Assembly (NCBI GenBank): GCA_017513185.1
Contig: JAFXGL010000007.1
Location: 19,739-83,738 of the forward strand
Direction: 5' to 3'
Length of the DNA: 64,000 nucleotides
Source: Candidatus Saccharimonadota bacterium
GTDB taxonomy: Bacteria > Patescibacteriota > Saccharimonadia > Saccharimonadales > Saccharimonadaceae
Below the pieces are notes generated by a model. That model was not told the DNA's origin and searched no databases. It saw only the letters and a list, made by a program, of their open reading frames with translations. Position 1 is the first letter of the stretch, and each line of letters begins with the position of its first letter. This document shows positions 31,908 to 40,400 of this stretch, piece by piece. The position numbers were made by a program, and so were the translations under genes.

Positions 31908-32873
31908 TTATTTTATGAGTTGAATTGGCATGGGGTGAAGGCTGACGTCGCGACCGAGGAGGCCGTTTTTGGCGCCACGGCGTTGGACTACGGAGGTGGA
32001 GTTGGCGCTGGCAAAGATGAGGGAGGTGCGGAAGCTGTCGCCGCTGGCGAAGGCGGCGAGGAAGCCAGAGCCAAAGGCGTCGCCGGCGCCGGTGGTGTCT
32101 TTGATTTTGACGTCTTCGTAGATGCCGAAGCGGTAGGTCTTGTCGCCGTCGGTGGCGATACCGCCCATGGGGCCGTCGGTGATGATGACGGTCTGGACGT
32201 AGTTTTTGAGGCGGTTTAAGAGTTCTTCGAGTAGGGAGCCGCCGACTAGGAGCGAGGCTTCCTTCTTATTAAGCAATAAAACGTCGACGTCGGAGAGGAG
32301 GCCAAGGACTTGCTTTGGGTTCATGAGCTCGAGCGTGCCGGGGTTAAACATGATTTTAGTGCCGAGGGATTTGGCCTTTTCAAAGAAGTTAAGCAGGGTA
32401 CCCATGTCGCCGCGAAGGGTGGTGACGTAGAGCCAGTCGGGCTGGATGAGGTCGAGGTCGCCGGGGTTAAGATTGTCAAAGCGGGCGGAGGCGCCACGAA
32501 AAGTGAGGACGGTGCGCTCGCCGGTCTTGCTGTCGAGAAGGATGATGGAGCAGCCGGTCTTGCCACCGCGCGGGAAGGAGATGTAGCTGGTGTCGATGCC
32601 TTCTTCGTCGAGCTTTTTGAGGACGGCTTCACCGGCGGGGTCGTGGCCGAGATTGCCAAAGTAAATGGCTTCGTGGCCAGAACGGGCGAAGGTGACGGCG
32701 CTGTTGGTACCGCCGCCGCCGATAAAGAAGTCGAGCTTGTCGATGTCGTATTTGCTGCCGATTTCGAGGTTTTTAAACATGCTGACGTTGCCAAATTCAA
32801 TCGACCCAAAATCGTCGCGGTCGATGAGATAGATGTCTTGCAGAGCAGAGCCTAGGGAGACGATGCGCGCCAT
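31908..32873 (-). CDS. PfkB/ribokinase-family carbohydrate kinase
   Basis: This encodes 321 residues from ATG 32873 (TAATG overlap with rpe); the frame extends upstream only as antisense-like sequence. The substrate motif GGGGTNSAVTFARSG is near residue 45 and the ATP/anion-hole signature DTTGAGDAFGSGFLAA near residue 270 holds the catalytic Asp. The family phosphorylates ribose, fructose, adenosine and others. With rpe and rpiB as neighbours, a pentose or nucleoside substrate is likely (inference). Confidence 0.9.
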   Translation of the reverse strand: MARIVSLGSALQDIYLIDRDDFGSIEFGNVSMFKNLEIGSKYDIDKLDFFIGGGGTNSAVTFARSGHEAIYFGNLGHDPAGEAVLKKLDEEGIDTSYISFPRGGKTGCSIILLDSKTGERTVLTFRGASARFDNLNPGDLDLIQPDWLYVTTLRGDMGTLLNFFEKAKSLGTKIMFNPGTLELMNPKQVLGLLSDVDVLLLNKKEASLLVGGSLLEELLNRLKNYVQTVIITDGPMGGIATDGDKTYRFGIYEDVKIKDTTGAGDAFGSGFLAAFASGDSFRTSLIFASANSTSVVQRRGAKNGLLGRDVSLHPMPIQLIK

Positions 32874-33523
32874 TAAATCACTACTCCTGTCTTGTCCATT
32901 TCGGCGGTGAGGTCGGCGAACATCTTGGCTGGGTCGGGTGCAGTAGCGATGGCAGAGCCGACATTTATGACGTCGATGCCAGAGTGGGCGAGGGCGCGGG
33001 TGTTTTGCATATTGGCGCCACCGTCCCAACCGATTTCTACTTCACTCTTGATGCTTTTGATGATGGGGACTTTCTCAGCCTGGAGCATATCGGCCTGGCC
33101 GCCTTGCTGGCCGAGGGCGCCGGCAAAAATTAGCACGTGGTCGACGGCCTGGATGTAGGGGGCGATTTTACCGGGGTAAGTCTGCTTTAAGATGGCGACG
33201 CCGCTCTGGATGCCGGCTTGTTTGAGCGTGGCGAAGATAGGTAAGAGGTTTTCACTGGCCTCGGCGTGAAAGATGACGAGTGAAGGCTTGAGCTTTAAAA
33301 TGACTGGGAGGTGCTGAGAAGGGTTCATCACCATCATGTGGAGATCGAGGGCAGCCCAGTCGGGCTGGCGCCAAGCGTTGGATTCGTCCATGGTGAGGGT
33401 GGGCGAGAAAATACCATCGCTAATATCTACCTGGATACGCTTGGCAAACTTGGAATAAGCCTCGTACTGGCGCATATATAAGTTTTTATCGTTGGTGAGA
33501 ATGGTCGGGACGATCATGCTCAT
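32873..33523 (-). CDS. rpe: Ribulose-phosphate 3-epimerase-like protein
   Basis: This encodes 216 residues with the TIM-barrel pattern of Rpe: VDISDGIFSPTLT, DLHMMVMNP, FHAEASEN and the late EIGWDGGAN. In classical enzymes the first strand reads H-x-D-x-M-D-G. Here the metal-binding His is replaced by Gln (IQVDISDG), while the second His and both Asps remain. It may still interconvert ribulose- and xylulose-5-phosphate with altered metal use. It overlaps rpiB by 4 bp (ATGA) and the kinase by 1 bp. Confidence 0.85.
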   Translation of the reverse strand: MSMIVPTILTNDKNLYMRQYEAYSKFAKRIQVDISDGIFSPTLTMDESNAWRQPDWAALDLHMMVMNPSQHLPVILKLKPSLVIFHAEASENLLPIFATLKQAGIQSGVAILKQTYPGKIAPYIQAVDHVLIFAGALGQQGGQADMLQAEKVPIIKSIKSEVEIGWDGGANMQNTRALAHSGIDVINVGSAIATAPDPAKMFADLTAEMDKTGVVI

Positions 33524-34110
33524 GGTTTGTTGACCTCCTCGTCTAGGCGTTTAATTCTTCTTTTGTGGCGCTCCTCGCCGGAGAAGGGCGTCGTGAGAAA
33601 CTTTTCGATGATGGCGTACAAATCTTCGTAGGCGACCTCGGACTCTAGGGGGTCGGCGGCGCTGTTTAGCTGGTCGGCAGAGAGGCAGAGGACGTTGGCG
33701 TCGTTGTGGCTTCTGGACGATTCGGCAGTTTCGAGGTTATGAACGACGGCGGCGCGGATGCCCTTGAAACGGTTCGCCTGGATGGAGATGCCGATGGCGG
33801 AGCCGCAAATGAGGATGCCAAAGGGGTCGTCTTTGCCGACTTTTTTAGCGGTGAGGACGGCTCTAGCTACGGCGCGGGCGGCGTCGTTGTAATCGTCGTT
33901 TTTGTCGTAAAAATTGGGGCCGAGGTCCACCACTTTTACAGGGGTAGAAGCGGTGAAGCTCTCCGAGGTATCTCGTCGTCGCCTCGGAATATCCCCAACA
34001 AGTTCGGGATATTCTCTCGGCTCCTCGAGATATGGCGCGCGTGCTAAAAACGCGCAAATTCGGCCCTTTAACTCGAAGCCACGGTGGTCAGAGGCGACGA
34101 AGATTTGCAT
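33520..34110 (-). CDS. rpiB: Ribose-5-phosphate isomerase B with an extra loop
   Basis: Interconverts ribose-5-P and ribulose-5-P; 196 residues, longer than the usual 140-150. The start MQIFVASDHRGFELK, the active-site CGSAIGISIQANRFKGIRA, and SHNDANVLCLSA are canonical. Between FLARAPY and VVDLGP an extra segment of about 30 residues (EEPREYPELVGDIPRRRRD...) is encoded by a palindromic stretch at 33970-34031. A C-terminal extension is also present. AAAGGA precedes the start, inside the readable tail behind gap. Confidence 0.9.
   Translation of the reverse strand: MQIFVASDHRGFELKGRICAFLARAPYLEEPREYPELVGDIPRRRRDTSESFTASTPVKVVDLGPNFYDKNDDYNDAARAVARAVLTAKKVGKDDPFGILICGSAIGISIQANRFKGIRAAVVHNLETAESSRSHNDANVLCLSADQLNSAADPLESEVAYEDLYAIIEKFLTTPFSGEERHKRRIKRLDEEVNKP
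33970..34031. repeat. Palindrome inside the extra loop of rpiB
   Basis: GAATATCCC (33987-33995) pairs with GGGATATTC (34006-34014), enclosed by ATCTCG (33970-33975) and CGAGAT (34026-34031). A second stem GCGCG/CGCGC follows at 34036-34055. The stretch is open in the rpiB frame and encodes residues about 27-47, which normal RpiB lacks. Confidence 0.65.
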
Positions 34111-34115
34111 CTAGT

Positions 34116-34169
34116 TTAGTCCTTTCCAAAGTCGGCGGCGAGCTCGACTAGGCGGTTAGAATAGCCTCA
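34116..34169 (-). other. In-frame TGA plus readable C-terminal tail of gap
   Basis: The TGA at 34169-34167 is followed in the same frame by codons for GYSNRLVELAADFGKD and then TAA at 34118-34116. With Trp at the TGA, the protein would be 333 residues and carry the standard DNEWGYSNR motif. A single base (TGG to TGA) explains the interruption. Confidence 0.85.
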
Positions 34170-35117
34170 TTCGTTGTCGTACCAGGCGACGACCTTGATG
34201 AGGTTGCCACCGACGACGTCGGTCAAAGGCAGGTCGATGACGGCAGAGTGGGCATTGCCACGGAAGTCGGTAGAGACGAGCTCTTCTTCGGTGACGCTGA
34301 CGATGCCTTCGTAATATGGCTCTGCGGCGGCTTTCTTGAGGGTCTTGACGAGCTCTTCCTTGGTGATGTTGCGCTTTAAGACGGCGGTAATGTCAGCAAG
34401 GGAGACGACTGGAGTCGGCACGCGGACGGAGAGGCCGTTGAAACGGCCGGTGAGGGACGGGATGGTGAGGGCAGCGGCCTTGGACGCGCCAGTGGTGGTG
34501 GGGACGATGTTCTCGGCGGCGGCACGAGCTTCGCGCAAATCTTTAGCTGGGGCGTCTTGCAATCTTTGGGAGGCGGTGTAGCTGTGGACAGTGGTCATCA
34601 TGGCCTTATCGATGCCAAAGTTATCCTCTAAAATCTTCATGACGGGGGCGATACAGTTGGTGGTGCAAGAAGCGTTACTAATGATGACATCGGACTTATC
34701 CAAAGTGTCTTCATTGACGCCGATGACGATGGTCTTGGCACCTTCACCCTTGGCCGGGGCGGAAATGACGACTTTGCGGGCGCCAGCCTTGATGTGAGCT
34801 TGAGCCTTTTCCGGGTCAGTAAAGAGGCCGGTAGACTCAATGACGACATCTACGCCCATGTCACCCCAGGGGAGCGCAGCTGGGTCTTTTTCTGATAAGA
34901 CGCGGATTTTATGGCCTTTGATGATAAGGTTGTTTTCGTCAAACTGGACTTCTTCGTCGTAAATGCCATAAGAAGAGTCGTATTGCAAGAGCTTGGCGAG
35001 GGTCTTGGTGTCGGTGAGGTCGTTAATCGCGACGATTTCAATGTCGCGGCGTTCGAGCGCGATCTTGAGGGCGTTACGACCGATGCGGCCAAATCCGTTA
35101 ATTGCTAGTTTTACCAT
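34167..35117 (-). CDS. gap: Glyceraldehyde-3-phosphate dehydrogenase, interrupted by TGA before the C-terminal helix
   Basis: Glycolytic NAD enzyme. The 316 residues before the first stop include the Rossmann start VKLAINGFGRIGRNALK, the active-site SNASCTTNCIAP, SYTASQRLQD and VRVPTPVVS. The frame stops at WYDNE, just where the conserved WGYSNR should follow; 16 further codons of the expected tail lie behind the TGA. Without them the C-terminal helix that packs on the catalytic domain would be lost. The start has AGGAGGT upstream. Nonsense mutation, sequencing error and stop readthrough are all possible. It heads the gap-rpiB-rpe-PfkB run. Confidence 0.9.
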   Translation of the reverse strand: MVKLAINGFGRIGRNALKIALERRDIEIVAINDLTDTKTLAKLLQYDSSYGIYDEEVQFDENNLIIKGHKIRVLSEKDPAALPWGDMGVDVVIESTGLFTDPEKAQAHIKAGARKVVISAPAKGEGAKTIVIGVNEDTLDKSDVIISNASCTTNCIAPVMKILEDNFGIDKAMMTTVHSYTASQRLQDAPAKDLREARAAAENIVPTTTGASKAAALTIPSLTGRFNGLSVRVPTPVVSLADITAVLKRNITKEELVKTLKKAAAEPYYEGIVSVTEEELVSTDFRGNAHSAVIDLPLTDVVGGNLIKVVAWYDNE

Positions 35118-35175
35118 AATAAATATTACCTCCTAAAATACTTATATTAAGTTTATCACGGTTATCATTTTTTTA

Positions 35176-35202
35176 CAAGAAAAACCCCGCCTGAAAGCGG
35201 GG
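35176..35202 (-). terminator. Intrinsic terminator of the gene at 35212-36261
   Basis: CCCCGC (35185-35190) pairs with GCGGGG (35197-35202), and the minus strand continues into a T-run. Confidence 0.8.
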
Positions 35203-35211
35203 CGAGTGGCC

Positions 35212-36261
35212 TCATTTTTTAGAGGCGAGGGATTGGAGGGTGGCGGTAGCGCGGCGGGCTTGACGCTTACGCTGGAAGACGACGGTGAGCTCGGTGGTGA
35301 CGGCGTTTAAAATGTCGTCGAATTTTTGGCTCTTAACGGTCAGGCGGAAAGCGTGGCCGGTGCGGTTGTCTTCAAGGTCGCTCTCGACATCGCAGCCGCC
35401 ATCCTTGCGGCGTAGGATTTTGAAACCATGGACGCTGCAGAGGCGGAATTCCGGGCCGAGATCTTCGTCGCTCATGAGGCGATTTTCCAGGTCGTGGGAT
35501 TTTTCTCGCCAGAGGGCGTCGGCGATTTCGTCGTTGCGGTAAGGTACGCAGATTTCTTGGTAAAATCTGTCAAAGGCGGCGCGGCCCTCGGGGGTGTAGA
35601 GAAATTCGGTAGTAAACTGGCGGAAACGGAAGGTCTCTGGGTTGAAGGTAAAGAGTTCGAATTCGTCGGCGTAGTCGGAGTCCAGAGAGGTGATAGTCTC
35701 TTGGCGGCACTGGCGCGACTTTTCGCGGGCGCGCTGGTCTTCGATGGCCCTGATGGCGTGGTTGATACGGATTTCGTCCAGGATGTCTTGATACTCCAGG
35801 GCCTCTTCTTTGCTCATGGTAGTAATAAAGACGCTGTCTTTGTTTGCCTTCTTGGTGTAGCGCCAGCGGCAGTTCTTCGGCTCGGTTTTGACGGTGAAGA
35901 ATTCTTCGTTACCCTCTATCTTGTAGTCACCAAAGAAGATGTAGGTGATAGAGGTGCCGAGCTTGGCTTCGACGCATTCGCGGAACTCTTGCCAGACGGG
36001 CTTGAGGCTGTTGTAGCGACTGTCTTGGAACAGGGGCGAAATGTAGTTGCCGTTTTCGTCGATAGGGGCGCGACTGTCAAAGATGAAATACAGATTATTT
36101 GGGTAAATGAGGTATTCTACGCTTAAAAACTGGTGTTTTTCGGCGTTGACAGTCAGGGCGCTGACCCCTAGGGCGGAGACGGCGCGTTGCACGGGAATGT
36201 CCTGCTTTTTCGCAGGGGCAGTGAGCAGTTTCAGAGTGTCCAGGATGAATTTCTTGTCCAT
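35212..36261 (-). CDS. Hypothetical cytoplasmic protein
   Basis: This encodes 349 residues from ATG 36261, chosen because AAGGGAGGG lies about 7 bp upstream (an ATG 27 bp earlier lies before this ribosome site). The protein is mixed alpha/beta with many charged residues; residues about 165-200 and the Lys/Arg-rich C-terminus (QRKRQARRATATL) look helical. There is no signal peptide or membrane helix. Its leader shares a hairpin-plus-ACATTTACAAGG design with the gene at 3569-4222. No family was recognised. Confidence 0.65.
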   Translation of the reverse strand: MDKKFILDTLKLLTAPAKKQDIPVQRAVSALGVSALTVNAEKHQFLSVEYLIYPNNLYFIFDSRAPIDENGNYISPLFQDSRYNSLKPVWQEFRECVEAKLGTSITYIFFGDYKIEGNEEFFTVKTEPKNCRWRYTKKANKDSVFITTMSKEEALEYQDILDEIRINHAIRAIEDQRAREKSRQCRQETITSLDSDYADEFELFTFNPETFRFRQFTTEFLYTPEGRAAFDRFYQEICVPYRNDEIADALWREKSHDLENRLMSDEDLGPEFRLCSVHGFKILRRKDGGCDVESDLEDNRTGHAFRLTVKSQKFDDILNAVTTELTVVFQRKRQARRATATLQSLASKK

Positions 36262-36322
36262 AAGTTTCCCTCCCTTGTAAATGTGCATGTTTTTGCAAAC
36301 AGGTTATGCCTTTATTATACCA
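36262..36322 (-). promoter_or_regulatory. Promoter and hairpin leader of the gene at 35212-36261
   Basis: TGG-TATAAT (36322 down to 36314) puts the start near 36307. TGTTT/AAACA with a GCAA loop (36288-36301) forms a stem near the 5' end, followed by ACATTTACAAGGGAGGG. About 18 of 20 bases around the ribosome site match the leader at 4223-4290. Confidence 0.55.
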
Positions 36323-36341
36323 CATTTTACTTATTTTTTCA

Positions 36342-36461
36342 AGAACAACAACACTCCCCTCTCAACCCCGTTCGTTCGCACCCGTCGTTACGGGGCTCAC
36401 TCACTTCGGATTTCTCGTGAGAAATCCGGGACACGGTTTCGAGGGGAGCTTTTGTTGTTCT
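36342..36461. repeat. Long imperfect palindrome downstream of rpsG
   Basis: AGAACAACAA...CTCCCCTC (from 36342) pairs with GAGGGGAG...TTGTTGTTCT (to 36461). A perfect inner hairpin CGGATTTCTC/GAGAAATCCG lies in the right half. It begins 10 bp after the rpsG stop and could terminate the S12-S7 transcript. Total 120 bp. Confidence 0.75.
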
Positions 36462-36471
36462 AACAGACCAA

Positions 36472-36951
36472 TTAAGCTCTGGCGAAGTGCGCGAAGGCGC
36501 GGTTGGCTTCGGCCATGCGGTGACAATCTTCTTTTTTCTTGAAGGCGGCGCCGGTTTCGTTGTAGGCATCGACAATTTCGGCCTCTAGGCGCTTGGCATA
36601 GGGCATGCCGCCGCGGGCGCGGGCAGCTTGGACTAGCCAGGTAAAGGCGAAATGCTGCTGGCGGTGGCCAGAAATCGGGAACGGAATCTGATAGTTAGCA
36701 CCACCGACGCGGCGGGACTTCACTTCAAAGTCCGGGGAGACATTAGCGAGAGCCTTTTCAAAGACTTCCACGGGATCTTCGGATTTCAATTTCTTGGCGG
36801 CACCTTCGAGGGCGGCGTAAACGGCGCGCTCGGCGGCTTGCTTTTTACCGTCTAGCATGGATTTGTTGATGAGACGTTGCACGAGGACGCTCTGGTAGCG
36901 GCGGTCAGGAGAGACTTTGCGCTCGAGAGATTTGGTAGTTTTGCGAGGCAT
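36472..36951 (-). CDS. rpsG: 30S ribosomal protein S7
   Basis: This encodes 159 residues, standard length. S7 nucleates assembly of the 3' domain of 16S rRNA. The N-terminus [20 protein letters not shown], the motif QRLINKSMLDGKKQAAERAVY and the C-terminal KKEDCHRMAEANRAFAHFA are typical. It starts by TAATG coupling to rpsL. The usual fusA/tufA partners of the str operon do not follow; a palindrome ends the unit. Confidence 0.96.
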   Translation of the reverse strand: MPRKTTKSLERKVSPDRRYQSVLVQRLINKSMLDGKKQAAERAVYAALEGAAKKLKSEDPVEVFEKALANVSPDFEVKSRRVGGANYQIPFPISGHRQQHFAFTWLVQAARARGGMPYAKRLEAEIVDAYNETGAAFKKKEDCHRMAEANRAFAHFARA

Positions 36952-37364
36952 TACTTGTCTCCTTTCTTGGCGCCGTATTTAGAACGGCCCTGTTTGCGGC
37001 CTTCGACACCTTGAAGGTCGAGGGTACCGCGGACGATGTGATAACGCACACCAGGGAGGTCAGGCACACGGCCACCACGGACTAGCACAACGGCGTGCTC
37101 CTGGAGGTTGTGGCCTTCGCCACCGATGTAGGCCCAAACTTCTTGGCCGTTAGTGAGGCGCACGCGGGCAACCTTACGAAGGGCGGAGTTCGGTTTTTTC
37201 GGGGTCTTGGTGGTGACTTTGATGCAGACGCCGCGCTTTAGCGGGGCAGCCTGGTCGTAGTAACGAGTCTTGAGCGTGTTGACAATAGAGCCAAGCGCCG
37301 GAGACTTCGACTTTTTGGAGGCCTTTTTGCGAGGCTTCCTAATCAACTGGTTGATAGTTGGCAC
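36951..37364 (-). CDS. rpsL: 30S ribosomal protein S12
   Basis: This encodes 137 residues. S12 sits at the decoding centre; [20 protein letters not shown] and [17 protein letters not shown] (streptomycin-contact region) are conserved, with Lys at the usual resistance-linked positions unchanged. The start is GTG 37364, with AAAGGA 11 bp upstream. It is transcribed from a promoter inside the end of the large surface-protein gene. Confidence 0.96.
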   Translation of the reverse strand: MPTINQLIRKPRKKASKKSKSPALGSIVNTLKTRYYDQAAPLKRGVCIKVTTKTPKKPNSALRKVARVRLTNGQEVWAYIGGEGHNLQEHAVVLVRGGRVPDLPGVRYHIVRGTLDLQGVEGRKQGRSKYGAKKGDK

Positions 37365-37450
37365 AGTTAAAATATCCTTTTAGGTTATTAGTATTTTGCT
37401 CGTCCGGTTTCAGCACAAACCTCGGAGCGGAAACTCTTTACCTTATTATA
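37365..37450 (-). promoter_or_regulatory. Promoter and leader of rpsL-rpsG
   Basis: TATAAT (37450 down to 37445) with TAGACA 17 bp upstream predicts a start near 37438 and a leader of about 74 nt. Within it GCTC-CG-GGTTT pairs with AAACC-CG-GAGC around 37400-37432. This may be an autoregulatory site for S7 or S12 (inference). Confidence 0.5.
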
Positions 37451-37477
37451 CTCTTTTTGTTTAAAATTGTCTAGGGC

Positions 37478-40400
37478 TTAGTAGCGAGGCGGGAGCTCGT
37501 GGATGTAGGTGGTGATGGGTTGGGCGTGGTCAGTGGCTTCGTTAGCGCCAAAGAGGTAGGCACCAGGGTTGAGGTCGACGATTTCCGCAGGCTCTTTGAC
37601 GGTGTCTTTTGCATTGTCGCCGCCGTAGGTGCGATCAAAGCTGACTTTGCTGGCGACAATTGGACCGGTGATGCGGAGGCCATTATCGCAACGGTCGCTG
37701 TCGGCGGTGGTACGGATGTTGGTGCCGCTGCCGTTGGCGCAGGTTTTGATTTCGCCGCCGGCAAGGAGCCAGGCATCGACGCGTTTGACGCTCGGGTCGA
37801 TATAGATATTACCGGTGGTATAAATGATGACTTGCGGGATGGCAAAGGTCTTGTAGGCGCGGGTAGTGAAGCCCGTGTCGACGTCTTGGGTAATGTAGAC
37901 GTTTTTGCTGGAGTCAGAATTGTAGAGGAGGATGGGATAGTAGCTCAAGGCTTCGCTGACGACCGAGCGGTCGACGACGTAGGCGCCACCATCGCCGACT
38001 TTGGAGAGAGTGGCGTATTTGCCGGTACCGTCAATATAGCGGGTCTTGATGCCGGACATGACGCGGTCGACGATTTCGATGTTGCTGTGGCCCAGTTCGC
38101 CATCGGTGTCACGGCAGGAGCTATTAGAGACGGTGAGCGGGGAGATTTTGCAGTCGCTAAAGTCGGTGAGGCCAGAGATAAGGGCGGCGCCAGAGGCAGT
38201 CTTGCTAACTTTACCCTTGGCGATGATGAGATAATCATCCCAGGAGCCAAAGATGTGGTTGAGATTGCCTTCCTTGATGGAGGTGGTAGAGGTGTCGGTG
38301 CCACCGCTAGTGTAGATGGAGCCACCCCAAACTTGCACGGTGGGGAATTTGCCGACGTTATAACAGGTGGCGTCACTGATGGTGTAGTTGGTATCGATGG
38401 TGTTGGTGGGGGCGGTGAAGCCGTAGCTGCCGTTGGGGTTGCTGCTGCTAGGCTTGACGGCGATGGCGAGACAGAATTTCTTGCTGATGTCGAGTTTGGG
38501 GATGACGGTGCTGTAGCGGTGGGTGATTTTGTAGCTGCCGTCGGTGTAGTAGGCGGTGCCGTTATGGTCGGAGAGAGGGCCACTGCTAGTGCTGTCGTCG
38601 CAAGGGGTGGCGGTATCCATGGTTTGGCCGAGTTTATTGGCGAAGAAAGTGCAGGGGGTGGTGCCGCTTTCGGCTTTGCCGCCGGAGAGAGCGCCGTTAG
38701 TCGGCGTGCCATTTAGCACGAAGCTAATGTGTTTGACGTCGGACTGCGGGATGTCGGTAATCATGTAATTTTGGTCGTTTTTGCCGACGTTGATGGTATA
38801 TTCGGCTTCGATTTCCTGGCCGGCGTTGGCCGGGATGGTGGAGCTGGTCTTGGTCTTGGCACTAGGCTCGATAGAGTCAATCTTGAAGTTGTATGGGCGG
38901 ACGACGTTGACACAGCCTTTGACGGATTTGCCGACGATGTCTTTGGAGACGGGAGCCTCAGTGCCTTGGAGACTGGGGTCGCCAGTGTAGATTTGTCCAT
39001 CCACTTGCCAGTAGATACCACGCAGGGTGTACTTTTCTGAAACGTAGCTGACAGATTGGCAGTACTCGTTTTTGACGCCTACGACTTCGGCTCGAGCAAG
39101 GGTATTGGCGTTGAGAAGGTTGTCGGTGCGGTTGCTATTAAAGGAGTATTTGGAATTTTCTGTATTGGTAGCGATGACGCTGGTGTGGGCATTAGTAATG
39201 CTGGTCGATGCGAAGTTTGTGGCCGGGTCAGCAAAGCGGTAGCGAACGGTGACGTCTTCAGCGGGGCTGGTGACGGCGGCTTGATGGGTGCCATCGCCGG
39301 TGTGCTTCTCGGCTTTGCGCCAAAGTTTGTGGGTGTAGGTGATGTCGGCCGAGGTGGTCTTCATGAGCCAGGCATCTTGCGTGGATTCGTAGCCGCCGGT
39401 TTCGTTTTCTTTGTCTAGCTTGCCGGACGATTCGGAGTAGACGATGATTTCTCCGTCGTCGCGCGGCTCTCGTTTGGGGCGAGCGACGGTGGCGCAGCAG
39501 GTGGCGGCATCTTTGCCGCCAGTTTGGGCTTCCGGAGAGCCATCGTCGGTGCCGTTATCGTTGAGATGGACGGTGTATTTGAAAGGATTAATATTGATAG
39601 TCTCGCAGATGCGTTTAGACTTACCCTCCTCCACGCTCACGAGTGGGCTGTCCGAGATGCCGTTTTTGGGCGCCGTGACGTAAATGGGGTTGGCATTGAC
39701 ATTAGTGTAGGCGCCACCGTCGACAGAGCGTTTGATAGTGTAGTTGGTGCCTAGCGTATAGCCCAGGCTGGTGGAGAGGTTGAAGCCAAACTGGAACTGG
39801 AAGTTTGCGTGAGTATTATAGATAACGTCTGTGGGGTTTTCTTGACCGTCAACGATGACTTTACAGGTGGCGGAAATTTCCGGCTCTTTGGGCCTGCGTC
39901 GTTCGACTTTAGTACAGACGGTGGAGCTTTGCCAGGAGGCGTCTTTTACTGTGGTGCTGCCAGTGCTCATTTTGATTTCTACTTTTTTGGGCTTGAAAGT
40001 GATGCGTTCGCAAACGGTAGGTGTACTGCCGCCACGGGAAATGTCGTCGGAAACCCAGTTATTGGTCATGACGGTATAGTAGGCGTCATTGCCGCTCGGG
40101 ATGCCTCCAATGCTCGGATAGACCGAACTGGCTCTATTGGGCGAGCTGGCGCTACCGCCACCCGTAACGGCACTGTAGCTGGCGCCACCGTTGGTGCTGC
40201 GTTCAACGTAGTAATCAATGTCGTAAGCGTAGCCAGCGAGACCTTGGAGCTTGAGCTGGTGAGTGAAGGAGAAAGTGAACTTTTTGGTAGCCGCGCGGGA
40301 ACCGCCCATGCTAGAGAGAGTGCCGGAGCCTTCGGTGTGGGTGACGGTTTTGGACTCGATACTGTTGTGGACGTAGGAACGGGAGCCAGGTTCGACCATA

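Noticed and set aside
32310-32855. 181-codon plus-strand frame
   Set aside because: Antisense to the PfkB kinase, which has full family motifs.
32874-33029. N-terminal extension of the PfkB kinase
   Set aside because: Overlaps rpe out of frame; the TAATG start at 32873 gives a normal N-terminus.
34116-35117. Genome-wide reassignment of TGA to Trp or Gly
   Set aside because: TGA ends tgt, the zeta-like gene and its small partner in plausible places, and no long gene needs internal TGA, so the gap case is local.
37499-38716. 405-codon plus-strand frame opposite the large surface-protein gene
   Set aside because: Low-complexity Gly/Val/Asp-rich antisense frame caused by codon bias; no start signals, and the minus-strand gene has a signal peptide and a paralogue.
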